Assembly (NCBI GenBank): GCA_009103225.1
Contig: RHPI01002918.1
Span: 3,165 to 67,164 of the forward strand
Reading direction: 5' to 3'
Source of the DNA: Chlorokybus atmophyticus
Taxonomy: Eukaryota > Streptophyta > Chlorokybophyceae > Chlorokybales > Chlorokybaceae
Length of the DNA: 64,000 nt
Every line of letters begins with the position of its first letter. Within the stretch, counting starts at the first letter, position 1. The notes under the pieces were generated by a model. The model ran no database searches. It was given only the letters and a program-made list of their open reading frames with translations, and had not been told where the DNA came from. This document shows, piece by piece, positions 30,701 to 42,570 of the stretch. A program made the position numbers and the translations under genes.

Positions 30701-32632
30701 CACAAGCCCATGCGCATGTGCACACGCAATATCAGTAACCGCGGGATAATGGATGTGTGCATGGCAGGGAGCGCTGCGAAGGCTACTGGCTCAAAGCATT
30801 CCCAGTCTCGAACACGACATCATCAACTTTGCAAAGCACAAGCAGCGGACAGTTGCTGTACATAGAACAGAAGCCGCTGAGTGCGCCTCAACTTCCAACG
30901 CCTCAACCCCTTGCGCATCACCCACGCAGTCCAAAGCAAGCGACCCTCACAGCATCGCGAGTGACAACAGTCATCCCTTGACAGACCTCAGCAACAGACA
31001 TGATGCGGTCGCCACCCCGGATGGCGCATGCGTCGGTTTGACCATGGAGCGCCTTGCATCTGGAGGCTACGGCTGGAATGAACGAGAAAACAGCAGTCCA
31101 TTCAAGCCACTGCTCCGCACTCCTACGCAGGTTCGTTACCGTTGTTGCCGTGCACTACTTTTGGTGTTGGGATTGCAACCCACACACACTGTGCAGACTC
31201 CTGTCAAGGCGGATTCCCCAGTCAAAGACGACGCTCAAATAGGGTCTTCTCCTTACACGCATGAGGCGGATGCGGATTTTGCGCAGCAGGAGCGCATGCT
31301 GGCTTCAGTCCCTGAGCTTGTGCGGCAGGTATGGCTTCGTAGGGTTCACGCATGCATACGCTCTGATTTTGCATGCAACTTACTTAGGCTGTCATGGCTA
31401 TGAACCAATTGGATGTCCGGTTGATCACCTCGCGCAATGCGTGATGGTTGGTTGCTTTTTATGGTGACACTCTTGTGTGCAGATGGATAGTGCATTGCCC
31501 GCCATTTGCTTGCAAGGTCTACAGAGCATCCTCAACCTATCTGAATCAGACAGTCTTGTGTTGTGGCAGCAGGTACGGCAACAATGCTATCAACACCAGA
31601 GACAGAGTTGACTGGACAAGCATTGCATCAACTCTGACCTTGTGCATCCGCGTGTTGCTCGCAGAGTCTGGGCCAAGTCCTGTTGATGGTGCTGGAGACG
31701 CTCAGCGCCGAGAGTAGCGATGCGGCTGTAAAGGAAGCCGCGATCCAAGTCATATCGCAGCTCGCCAACAGACTGCCGCAAGGGCTGGAGGACTTCCTGG
31801 AAATTGTGGTGCACAGGGTTGCAGCACTGTTGCAAGACCCTCATCCTGAGGTATGCAATTGCACAGGGTTTTGATTAACCCAAATGCTTGTGCCTTGATG
31901 AGCTTGGGTATCATGTAGGTGTCGCGGGCAGCTGACAGCGTGCTGGAGGTGATGTGTTCACTACTGCGGCCGCTACGTCTGCTTCAGGTAGCGCATAAAC
32001 GTATCTGCGCACACACGTACAGAGAGACAAACACCCACCCACCCACCCACACGCCCACTCACCCACATGCATAGAGATGCACGCACACACGCACACATGC
32101 ACACTGAATCATGCATGCAAGTGTAACACATGCATCTGATGCAGGTCGTTGTGCCATTGGTGCTGAGTAATGACGAGCATCTTCGCATCGCCGTGCGCAT
32201 GCTGGACCGCGTGTTGGCTCGCTTGCAGCGCGACGATCTGCTGACACAGGTCAATGCACTCTCATGATGTTGTCCAAAGTGATTCCGTTTGGAAATTGAC
32301 ACACATGATGCACCTGTATGCCAAGTTGCACACGTGTACTCACTACCAAACCTCTGTTGCTGCAGCTCCCGACCGTGATGCCCGGCCTGATCCAAGCCTT
32401 CAACAACGCGAGCGCGGACGTGCGCAAGGCGGTGGTGTTCTGCCTCGTGGACATGCATGCCCGTGTCGGCGGGGACGCGCTCATGCCGCATCTGACCCCG
32501 CTGTCCGCCGCGCAGAAAAAGCTTGTCACCATATACATCGAGCGACGCCAGCAGCAGGGGTCACAACAATTGGAGCAACATGAACAACCGTCCGTCACCG
32601 CGTCAACGTCGGGGCCTGTTTTGGTATCTTAA
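24740..32632 (+). CDS. CLASP: CLASP microtubule-associated protein
   Basis: A long gene of more than 20 exons. Exon 1 (24740-24793) encodes MDSALALVFEKDTKKRLQ, like the plant CLASP start. N-terminal TOG/HEAT repeats follow (LLPLLKDNNFR; VVERLGDGKQPVRDAGRRLL; NWRIREELTRT; MVKLLDDSNSAVREAAVACL). The CLASP_N block lies around 27900-28490 (ESGDTAVRTVLINCK; CCEYALLMLTEWGEAPE; ARRFIASLDPSTQK). A Ser/Pro/Ala-rich linker spans about 28570-29390, followed by a C-terminal HEAT array (SRPLTAWVARVAPLTADRNA; HRVAALLQDPHPE; ADVRKAVVFCLVDMHARVG). The stop is TAA at 32630-32632. CLASP stabilises microtubules and, in plants, cortical arrays. A few exon borders near 25050-25770 and 28060-28170 are unsure. Confidence 0.94.
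32030..32110. repeat. CCCA/CACA-rich simple repeat in CLASP intron
   Basis: A run of CCCACCCACCCACACGCCCACTCACCC followed by CACGCACAC words lies between two late CLASP exons. Confidence 0.7.
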
Positions 32633-33172
32633 GCACATTGGCTAGGCCTGGTAGTAGATTGTTTTGAGTGTACAACTGTATTTTTGTCAGTCAGCACAAA
32701 AGAACAGTTACACTGTACTGTGTTTGTGCGGGCGCTGCAAGCCCATAGGTAATGATGAGATGTTGTAAGCCATGAGTAGGGTAAGTGAAAAGTTATGTAG
32801 CTTATCAACACGAGTGTGTGCACGCATGGCTGGTCAGGAGACCAGATTAACTGCACGAGTGTGGGAATGCTGCCAGAGATACTATCCATGCCTTTGTACG
32901 TCAGAGTGGCGGTTTGCAGACACAGACACTGTTTGCGATGCATTGAGAGCGAAACTTTCCACGGCAGGCATGTGGAGACACGGCAGTGACATGCTTACCA
33001 TCTTGTCATTCAACAACTATTGCTTCAAGTTGCAGCTTCTCGGCAAAGGCTGCAGAGCTTGATGGGAAACATGGAACAGCCTATCTTGGCCAAGATAGAT
33101 GCTTCAGGTCATAGCGAAGACACATGCACGAGTAACGCCCCACAACACAGCATCGCATCAACACGTTTGTCT
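32633..33172. other. Spacer between convergent CLASP and beta-helix genes
   Basis: Expected to hold both 3' UTRs. No further gene recognised. Confidence 0.5.
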
Positions 33173-36100
33173 CTACAACTCATCGCGGAGCTCAACCTGC
33201 ACCACCTCAATCCCGTCCTCATCGCCCTCCACACCCTCCGCGCCCTCCCCGACCAGCACGAGCGTGTTGGATGCGTGCGTCCCCATCCCCTCCACCTTGT
33301 TGTCTCTCACGACCACATCCTTACACTCCTTCAGCCACACGATCGCCTTGTGGTCCGCGCCGTGGTCCTTGCCCGTGTCGTCAATGTGTTGCATGTGTGT
33401 GTCGACGAACTTGTTGTTGGTGATGGATACGCCCTTGGCGCCGACCACGCCAATGTCCACACCGCACCCGTTCTCGATGGTGTTGGACTCGATGGTGATG
33501 TCTTGGATGGTGTAGTGCAGGTGTGTTGATGGTGTTGTTGTGATGGAGCCAGCAAGGCTTATTGCGCCAGCTTGTTTGGACCACGGAGCGCTGCAGAAGC
33601 GGGCAGCGTCCGTGATGTGGTTGTTTCTTATCACCTGCAAGGTGACATGTTGTGTGTATTTGTGCATGCGTGTGCCTATAGACAACTCGTCTTACCACAT
33701 TCTTGACTAGAGCTGCGGCGCCTTCGGGCACCTCAGGGTCCACTTTGATGCCGCTCGGGCCGATCAGAGTGTTGTTCTCCACAACTCCATCACTGGCCTT
33801 GATCAAGATCCTATGCCCACAAACCAAGAAGCCAACATCTAGACTCTAGACTCAAGCACAAGTGCCTCACTCACCAAATACCAACATCCCTGTGAGTACT
33901 CCTCACACACACACATATCCACTCACCTCCCAACACTGTGCATGTAGTTGTCCCGAAACCCGAACCCATTCCCCTGTCTATCCGGACACACCACCGACAT
34001 CCCCACCTCAAACCCAAGATCACCCTCACCCTCCATTTCACCTCTGACCCATCCATCTCCAGCCAGACTCCAGAAGCTCCACGCCTGCGCCTGTTCGAGG
34101 CTGTGAAGGGTGTCCGCGCTGAGGTGCAGGGAGGCGTCGATCTTGGAGACGGGTGTGGCGGAGGAGAGGGTGAGAGAGTGTTGTTGGGTGGAGGGGGAGA
34201 AGAGGTGGTCGCCGGGAGTGAGGAGGGCGCAGGGGTCGCGAGGGATGAGGATGAGAGACTTGCCTGAGGGAGTGCGTGTGTGTGTCTGTGTCTGTGTGTG
34301 AGTGTACACGCACGAGTGTGCTTGCGCGAGTGTGCTTGTGCGAGCGTGCGTGCGCTAGCATGCGTGTGCATGTGGGTGTGTGCAGATGCGAGCATGTGTG
34401 TTGGTGCGCAGGCGTTGGTGCGATTGCGAATGTGACTTGAGCTTGTGAGATACACCCACCCACACCCACACGCCACCCCAACTTTCACTCACCTTCCGCC
34501 GCCCCGACCACCCAGTCCATGCTGGTGACGCTCCATCCGTCGTCCCCGCAGTGCTCGATGCGGCACCCCGTCGCCTGCGGACCGTGACGAGGCGAGTTGT
34601 GCAGGATGGCGTCCCAGTTGGTCGCAAGAAGACGGCCCTGCGTTTGGAAGTTGTCATAACTGTAAACAGAGAAACACGCAAACCAGCACGTGCACACACA
34701 CATACAAGCACACGCGCACGCACGCAGAAACACACACAGATATGCACACACAAGAGAGCGTATGCGTCCATGCGAGCACACGCACACGCACGCACACAAT
34801 CTCTCTCAACTGAATCCGCTCTCGGTGCCACATTGACGCCGACCAGTTCCGTCCCTCCCTCTCCCGCCGTCTCCACGAGGCCCATGCCGGGCGCGGCGCG
34901 GATGGACGCATCGACCAACTTGATGCCACCCCTGAAAAAGAGAGAGTATAGTTGATGAACCGATGGAGAGAGTGAACTACTACTTCCTCTTTCTCTCTTG
35001 CCTGCAGTGTTCTATTGCCATGGCGTGGGGGATGCCGTCGGGGGAGCAGCCGTTGGGGTCGCTCAGGGAGATGAGGTCGCCAACCTGAGAGGTGTGGGTG
35101 GGTGTGCGTACTGTGGGCGAATGTGCATCCTTATGAACGTGTGCGCACTTGCATGCGTGCGTGCGAGTGGGTCTCTGCTGGTGGATGTGTGCGTGCAAAT
35201 ACATGTGTGTGTGCGCGCGTGCGTGCGTGCGTGCGTGTTGTCACTGTACTGCTTGAGCACTCCTGCTCCAGGACCCACCTCAGCGAAGGAGCAGATGTTT
35301 TCGTGTGTTACGCGCACAACAGTCTCAGAGTCCATTTCTGCCTTTGCGCCCCAAAGGTAAGGCATGCCTGTCTACATACCAACAAAGCAATGTGTATATT
35401 GCTGTGTTCATGCCCATGGTACATTGTCGCTCGTGCTCACATACTTTGCGGTAGCGAGTGCGTGGATCCACAATGTCAATGCGGGTCCACGGCTGGCGCG
35501 GATATCTTTCATCAAGCTGTGTAACAAGTCGAACATCAGACAGATAATGACGGTGACCTGACACATGTTGGGTTGACTTTCAAGCACAATGAACAAGGCA
35601 CAAGAGTAGGCGGCTTTATGTGAGCACGTGTGCAAAAAGCCATCAGCAACCTCACCGATACATAGATGCTGCTTGAGTCTGCATCAACATTCGCAATCTG
35701 CACACACCACATATGAGCTCAGTGTCTCAGTCACACAACGCCAACCTGAAGTTTGCATGTGGTTGGATGCAGACGTAGTGTTGTTGCTGCTGTTCAAGCA
35801 ACACAACAAGATTGTGTATCATCGAACACACTCTGACCTGGCCTTGTGTGAATGGCAGAGGATCATAGTCGATCTCAAGCCCCGTTATAGTCACATCCTT
35901 GCAATCCCTGAGCTCCAAACACCTTGTCTGTACACCGTCATCACCACCACCATCACCACCACCATCAGCACCATCAGCACCATCACCACCAACAACAGCA
36001 ACATCAACAGCACACACACCTGTTTTGTGCACACGAATGTGACATTCGTGGCGTCGATGTGGAGGTCCTCCGCGCCCTGGATGAGAATGTGGATGGCGGG

Positions 36101-36204
36101 GTGGGGGGCCTGAGGGGAGAGGCGGTAGGTGCCTGGGGGGATGGTCACCTCATTCTTGCCATCTGAGAGAAACGAGGTGAGGAGTTGGTTCAGTGAGTGC
36201 ATCA

Positions 36205-36238
<34 letters not shown>

Positions 36239-36289
36239 AGTGCCTTGGATGGCGGCGTTGATGAGGGCGAGGGGGTCGTCAGCTGCCAT
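33173..36289 (-). CDS. Right-handed parallel beta-helix (pectin-lyase fold) protein
   Basis: About twelve exons. The start is the ATG at 36289 (MAADDPLALINAAIQ), followed by EVTIPPGTYRLSP, CLELRDCKDVTITGLEIDYD and PLPFTQGQ. Further exons give DRQGNGFGFRDNYMH, VVENNTLIGPSGIKV, ITIESNTIENGCGVDIG and a final run of helix coils ending at 33173. The repeated V.I..N.(I/F) coils and the IDYDPLPFTQG motif are typical of secreted beta-helix carbohydrate-active or carbohydrate-binding proteins, some annotated as GH110-like. The exact enzyme class and substrate cannot be assigned. No signal peptide is seen at this start, so an upstream exon may be missing. Several introns are filled with GT, GTGC, GAGA and ATC/ACC microsatellites. 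Confidence 0.8.
34265..34470. repeat. GT/GTGC-rich simple repeats in beta-helix gene intron
   Basis: Long alternating purine-pyrimidine (GT)n, GTGC and GCGTGT words fill the intron. Similar tracts lie at 34680-34800 and 35155-35240 in neighbouring introns. Confidence 0.8.
36207..36240. repeat. (GA)n microsatellite inside an 81-base optional intron
   Basis: About 15 GA repeats between the first two coding blocks of the beta-helix gene. On the coding strand it is (CT)n. Confidence 0.9.
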
Positions 36290-38030
36290 GTTGCCGATGG
36301 TGAAGGAGAAGAATGCTGTACAGCAGAAATCGCTTCTGAGCCAGTGGACTATATCACAGTCAAGCGCCAACTGTACCGCCTAAAGCATCATCTAGTTGTA
36401 TCTCTCGTGACAACTGTCATGTGACGTGACAGCTCCCTGATGTGCGGTTGGGAAAAAGCCAGTCTCTCTGCTGTGAGGTGATGCGCATGTGTGGAGGGTG
36501 AGCCTGGTGCTGATGTTACAGCCCAGGCTCACCTTGTGTGATGTGCACTGAGTGAGGGAGCATTACCCGAGGTGTATCAGTAGAAGGTGAGGGCCCCTCA
36601 CCCACTACTGCTACGAACAACTGGAAGAAAACAGAGTCAGGTGGGTCTCGCAAAGTGACTGCGGACTGGAGTGGAAGCTGAGCGAGCTCCAGTGCAGCTG
36701 AAATCTGGGTGTACAAAGTTTCAGTCGTTATGACACAGCATAGACACAAGATGGCGACGGTGTGCTGGGTAGGCAGCTACGCATGCTAGCATGGCGTTGC
36801 ACATACACTCCATTGTCTCATGCTTGCACATAACATGCACATTTACCACCATGGTCATCACAATGATGGCATGCAGTCATCAACATGGGCATTCGCTTCT
36901 GCGAGGCGCCCTGTGCAAGCCGCTGACGGGGCATAACTACACGGGTTGGCAAAAGGGCTCGGTGACATGGCTGATCTACAAGTTGTTGGCTCACCCACCA
37001 CAACCGGGTTGTCTTGCTGGCGGGGGAGCGTGTGAGCGCAAATCTACAGGTTCGTTTGTTGGCTAGCATGTTGTTTGGGCCAGCCCCCTGTAGCTTTTGA
37101 TTGTTGCTTGCTGCTGCCTGTCTGCCTTGGCTATCCTGCACTGTTGAATGTAGACCAAAATTACGAAACAAAGTTGCTATATTTTTGAGATGCAGCTCTT
37201 ATCGATAAATCCAATTCAGCTGGTGAGCAATCGTTGCAGGTTTCTGCCTTGATTGACTGCTATGCGTTCTAATTTGCGCATGGGTGCGCGTGTGCAAATG
37301 TGAATCGGCATTTTTGCCATGGTCGTGCGTAATGCACCCGCTGTAAGTATAAGGTATTGTAATTCATGCAAGCAAGCAAGCAACCATCATCACCGCCCCA
37401 TCATATATAGCATAAACAACAGCAAAACTAGGCCAGGGGGTATAGCTCTTTTACCAACTACCGCTAGGACATCCTCTAGCCTATGTGCGTGCTATGTGCA
37501 ATGCAATGGGACCCAGGCCCAGGCAAGGGTATTGACAACATAACTGGTACAAGAAGTAGGTAGCGTGTCATCATGATGTACTCGCATGGTAAATGAGGTG
37601 TAGCAAGCTACTGCAAACGGCAATGCAATTACTAGAGCTACATTGCAAGCTTGCACTTATCTGATACGCTTGCATGGTAATACAAATAATACATCTACAT
37701 ACAGAACTTATGTGCACAGGAAGACGCTACAATGCATCAAATGCCGTGCATCGAGCCACTGTACAACAAAGTTCATACCACAGCAAGATAAACACATGTG
37801 AGAACAAAACAACTGGCAAACTCACACACAAAAAGAGTACCTCTTTGTACGTGGCAGTATCAGTCCAACAATCAGAGCCAGCAGTGGCAGGTTATCTGAA
37901 CTCATGCAGAGCGCAGGACTGGCACACGTTCAGCCAGCATGCACCAAGAGAGTATGTACAACACCAAATGTACACATGGACCAAAGCTTACACCAATACT
38001 GAAGGCTCAGTAGCTTACTTCCACGGCAGA
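36290..38030. other. Intergenic stretch, no certain gene
   Basis: Upstream of the beta-helix gene and downstream of CWC22. A possible minus-strand exon lies at about 36565-36707 (reading ALELAQLPLQSAV..., flanked by CAG and GTAATG). Around 36880-37055 both strands are open. Neither was recognised, so no gene is called. Confidence 0.4.
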
Positions 38031-41000
38031 CTATCTCTTGCGCCGCTTTTTGTGCCGTTTGTCATCTTCACTTTCACTCTCGCTCTCACTTTCGCTCTCA
38101 GACTCGCTGCTATCAGTGTCAGTGCTGCTGTCCGTGTCGCTGCTTTCAGTGTCAGACTCGGAGCTATCGCTGCCGGATGGCTCGGCCGGGCGCTGCTGCT
38201 GCATGATGATCTTGGGCATGTTTTTGAGGTACTCGCGCAGGCTGTCGGTGAGGCCGCCTAGACCAATGGAGGTGAAGTAGTTAATGGCGAAACGCGTGTT
38301 CTTCGGCGTGTCTTTAGGGAACAGACCCTCGAAGCTGTCCTTCATGTAAGGGTCGTTGAGTCTCTCGTTCAGCTTGCGCAGGCCGAGGTGTTCTGACAGT
38401 TCTTGGAACAAGATCTTGATGAATATGCGACTGGAGCTGGTGGTGTCTTCCTCAGTCAATCTGATGTATGCCAGAGTGGTCCATGGAAGCGCGTCTGTCG
38501 CCAGCAGATGCGCATAGAACTTAGCCACATTACGGAGCTTGTTGGTCTCGAGCCTGTGTATCATCGCATACTGCTTGGCAAAGCAATCGTCAAACAATTG
38601 CTGGTATATCTTGTTCAACCGGCAGAAGCGCTCCCCCAACAAACCATAATACCGCAGGTATGTGCGCTCCTGTAGAAATGACAGAACATAAGCAACATGC
38701 AGTATATGAAACTAAATTCTGCGGTGCAAAATCCCAATCCCTGCGATCTCCACAACGTACCTGAGAGCAACATTCAAGCATCATGGTGCACAGCTCGATC
38801 TCTTGACCTGGAGCCAACTGAATCTTCATCAGCTTGTGACCAGCTTCTTCAAAATCAACAGACGACATGATGGTGAGGTAGATGGTACGCCGCAGGTTGA
38901 CGAGATTTGTTGCCGTTTCATCTTGGATGCGCATCTGCACACAACAGCTGTCAGTCGGATGCCCCCACCAACCTATGCTTCGGTAGATGCCACTCAAACA
39001 AGAGAAGCAGCATGGCGCACAGTATGGCGAATAACCGTAAGTAGACCAGTCAACATGATGTACGAGCACACCTTTTCCTCGTCTTCTTCCTCATCTTCTT
39101 CCTCTGACTCCTCTTCATCGCTGCCTTCCTCAGATTTCTCTTCTTCTTCTTCATCCTCAACGTCCAGTATCTCTTTCTTGATAGCTTCATACTTCGCTTC
39201 ATTCTCCGTGTAATTAGGATCCACCTGCAAAGACACAATGTCAACAGACTGCGAGCACACGCCATCACGCACAGCAAGGGTAACAGGCGCATGCGTAAGC
39301 GATGGCGCGTACCTTGAAGACGTCCAGGTTACTTTCCGGGGTGAGCTCATCGTCCAGTGAAATCTCATGAGTGATCTGATCTTCCTCCTCAACCAGGTCC
39401 AGGTTCTCAGGGACACCTGGGTGATCCTTGAAGCCGCCCTTTCGCACCTGCAGAGACAAGAAGTTCACAATGCAGTTGACAAAAGTGGTCACATGAAGAA
39501 CAAGAACACATTTTGCGTTTAAGCCCTACTCACCGCAAATAGGCCTTCTATCATGAACTGCACTCGCTTGTCGATGGTGCCCTCGTGCAGGATGCCACGG
39601 AACCGCTCAAATATGGAGTGAAGGCCAGTGGGGCTGAGATCTTGTAGCGTCTTGCCACACTCCTTCACAAAAGCAACAGCAAGCTCCACGCTGTCGTCAG
39701 TAGGCCGCTCCAGCAGCAGTGCCAGAATCTGAAACAACAACCGCCACAAACCAAGTTTATTGACATAAATGCACACTCTTGTTGCTCGATTTAATCAACA
39801 ATGGCGTATTTAGCACTTACCTCAAGTGCTAGCAGCTCGTGAGCGACATGCTGGTTTACGAGATGAGCCAAGAACACAGACGCTGCCATGCATACAGGTT
39901 TGTCGTTGCGCTTGTATGCTCGCCGGAACTGCAATACAGCCCTTTTCAGCAACAACTCTCCAAGCTCCGGGAGCTTGGTATTTACAACTGCAGCCAATGC
40001 TGCATAAACGGGTGTAAAGGCTGGAGACGCCATCTGTGACTTCATTAACGAGCGCGCAAAAAGTCCACGCCCGCGCACCAAGTTCTCCGACAACAACTCT
40101 GGTAGCAAATTGGCCAGGTTGCTAGTGTTAACCTAGATTCAGTCACATAACAGGTTAGGAACACTGCATAAGCGCATGTCCAACACTGCAACAGCAAAGG
40201 TGCTCACGCACCTTGTTCACCAGCCCGTTGATGGACTTCCTCAATGCATCCCATGACATGCGCTGGAACTCAGCACTAGCCTTGTCGTCAACGTCGCGCA
40301 TCATTTGGGCCAGCTTGAAAGGTGGAACATACACACCACCCGTACGGCCGGCAGGCACAACCTTGCGAACTGGCTTTGCTGGCTCATCTTGCACCCTGGC
40401 ATCTGAATCGCGCGCAATCTGCAGAGTCTAGGGTCAGAGTGACTACAACCGCAATGCATGTATCCTATGAGTTGCTAGAAGACAGTGTGTCGTGCATTGC
40501 CAAGGCATTAGTCACGAACAAATGGTGGACGTAGTCATACATAGCATGCTGCATAACAAAAAAACTGGCAACACAATACAACATGGACAGCAAGAAATGC
40601 AGAGCGTTTACTTGACGGCAAACGCGCATGCACACTCTACACGGCCAACCACAGAGCGTGACATGTCTGGTAGTAACTTGTCGCAAAGCACACTACCACA
40701 ACTGAGCAACATGGCATGCCTGAAGCAAACAACTACTGTTATCGCAAACGCCATTCACCAACATGAACCGGATGCGCACAACTGATTACACCTGCTTGAC
40801 GCTTGATGTTAGAGCTACAACCATGCATCACCGATACACCGAAACGAGAGGTTGTAACGTCCGCAAGGTTGTAACGTCCAGGAAGGGCTCAATGTACAAA
40901 CAATGTAACTGAAACTCACAGAAGTACACCACCTGCATGCAATATGCTGGCAACTGGCAAGCAATGCAGTGATCGCACAAGAGTTGCATGCGCTCATACC

Positions 41001-41680
41001 TCTTTGGTAGCGCCGTTTGCTGCGGCTCCATCGTTTTCATCCCCATTCCTAGACCTGTAGCGGTCCTCCTTGACATCATTGCTGCGGCGCTCCGCACGAT
41101 CATACCCATCCCTGTCAGTGCGGTCGCGCCTATCCCTGCCCCTGTCCCTCTCCCTCTCATCATAATCACGATCCCGACCCCGCTCCCTGTCTCTGCGAGA
41201 GTCCCGGTCCCGATCCCTCTCCCGGTCTCTACGACGGTTCCTCTCCCGGTCTCTGTCACGGTCTCCATCTCTTTCCCTCTCTCTATCCCTGTCTCTCTCT
41301 CCGTCCCTATCTCTGGCCCTGTCTCTCTCCCTATCTCTATCCCTATCCCTGTCGCCCTCCCTGTCTCGCTCCCTGTCTCCCTCTCTTCGCCCCTCCCTTC
41401 TCCTGTTCCCGTTGTCACCATCATCCTGGCGCTCCCTCCCTTCGTCTCCCTCTTGACGCACGTCGGCGGCATTATCATCTTCCGCAGCCTTCTTCTTCTC
41501 AGCTTCAGCGCCGTCGTCCTCATTGTACACATCGGCTACCAGGCCCGGCTCCGCATGCTCCCCCTCCTTCCCATTGTCCTTAGCAGCCGCAGGCGATGAC
41601 GAGGGGCTGGCTTCTCCTTCCTCGCTGTCGGAGGAAGAAGAGCTTCGGGAGGACGAGCTCCGGCTACGCCTCCGGGCCAT
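38031..41680 (-). CDS. CWC22: Pre-mRNA splicing factor CWC22
   Basis: The start is the ATG at 41680 ([14 protein letters not shown]). The first exon, about 680 bases, encodes a Ser/Arg then long Arg/Asp/Glu repeat region. The MIF4G domain follows ([52 protein letters not shown]), then an acidic linker ([20 protein letters not shown]), the MA3 domain ([48 protein letters not shown]) and a Ser/Glu/Asp tail ending in [13 protein letters not shown] basic residues, with the stop at 38031. CWC22 is a spliceosome component that binds eIF4A3 and loads the exon junction complex, fitting this intron-dense genome. The exon 39831-40132 and part of the exon before it are repeated exactly at 45831-46317. 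Confidence 0.95.
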
Positions 41681-42570
41681 TGCACCCGACGACACCGCGA
41701 AGGCCGCCGCGGCCAACGCCAACGCCGCCGCCGCTCACCAGCCCACAAACCCTAATTTTAGCATGCAAGGCCTAAGCAAGCCCTAATTGCCGTTTGGTCG
41801 TTAGACTCGGTCAACTCTGACTGAATCAAGTCACGGATTTCAACCCTAATTGCTGCTCAAGGGGCATGTAGCGCCGATATCTGCGTTTGTACGGCTAGAC
41901 TGAAATCTAATTCACGTAACGTGGTTGTCTTTAGCTACGTTGGCATCGCCTATGTCGCTGGTCATGTCGCTGGCTATGTTGCCGCCCTCGAGGGCTGTGG
42001 CGGGCTATGGCGGGCGATCCGGACGCTTTCTGACGCAGAGCTTGCTGGGGGGGTACAACGCGATGCACGCATGTTTTTAGATCCTGGGTGTCTGTGACAC
42101 TGCTGTAGCATAGATCAGCTTGTCGTGAAAGCACTCTTGCAAGCATTTGCTTTGCCTTATGGTCAAGCTTGGCAGCATGGTGCAAGCTGACTGGCAGTGA
42201 GGTATTGCAGCCGTCAACAACTGGTTATGCGCCTGGTGAATGTCTGCATCTATGCATGAATCTTGCAAGATGACTCGAGTAACAGACCAACCATTATCCA
42301 ATATGCCCTCCAAACCTGGTTGTCTAGCTACCTGGCTGCACAATGTGCTCGAAGTGTTGAAATTGATGTCTCTGGAGACAACTCTACTAGAGCTAACTGA
42401 GCTGCTGTAAGTTGGGCTTGGTTGCTTTGGTTTCCTGGAGCGACCACTGTTTGCTGACCTCGAATGCTTTGGTTCCTAAGCATACTAATCTGCCAGGCAA
42501 ATTGAATTAAGTTGACGGTGGGCCATTGGTACTGGGGTTGTGCTTGTAATTGACAAAAAGCAAGGTCACC
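41681..42570. promoter_or_regulatory. Divergent promoter region of CWC22 and sulfite oxidase
   Basis: About 890 bases between two start codons. It holds CAAACCCTAATTTT (41746-41759), CCCTAATTG (41781-41789) and CAACCCTAATTG (41841-41852). No coding sequence recognised. Confidence 0.5.
41746..41759 (-). promoter_or_regulatory. Telo-box-like element upstream of CWC22
   Basis: CAAACCCTAATTTT on the plus strand, 66 bases before the CWC22 start on the minus strand. It is identical to the element before CLASP, but in the opposite orientation relative to its gene. Confidence 0.4.

Noticed and set aside
33871..34488. Long frames over 33871-34488, 34355-34918 and similar
   Set aside because: They arise from GT/AC microsatellites in introns of the beta-helix gene; the real exons lie in other frames.
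40988..41599. 203-residue plus-strand frame rich in Pro, Ile and Val
   Set aside because: It is the antisense of the Arg/Asp/Glu repeat exon of CWC22, whose minus-strand reading is clearly coding.
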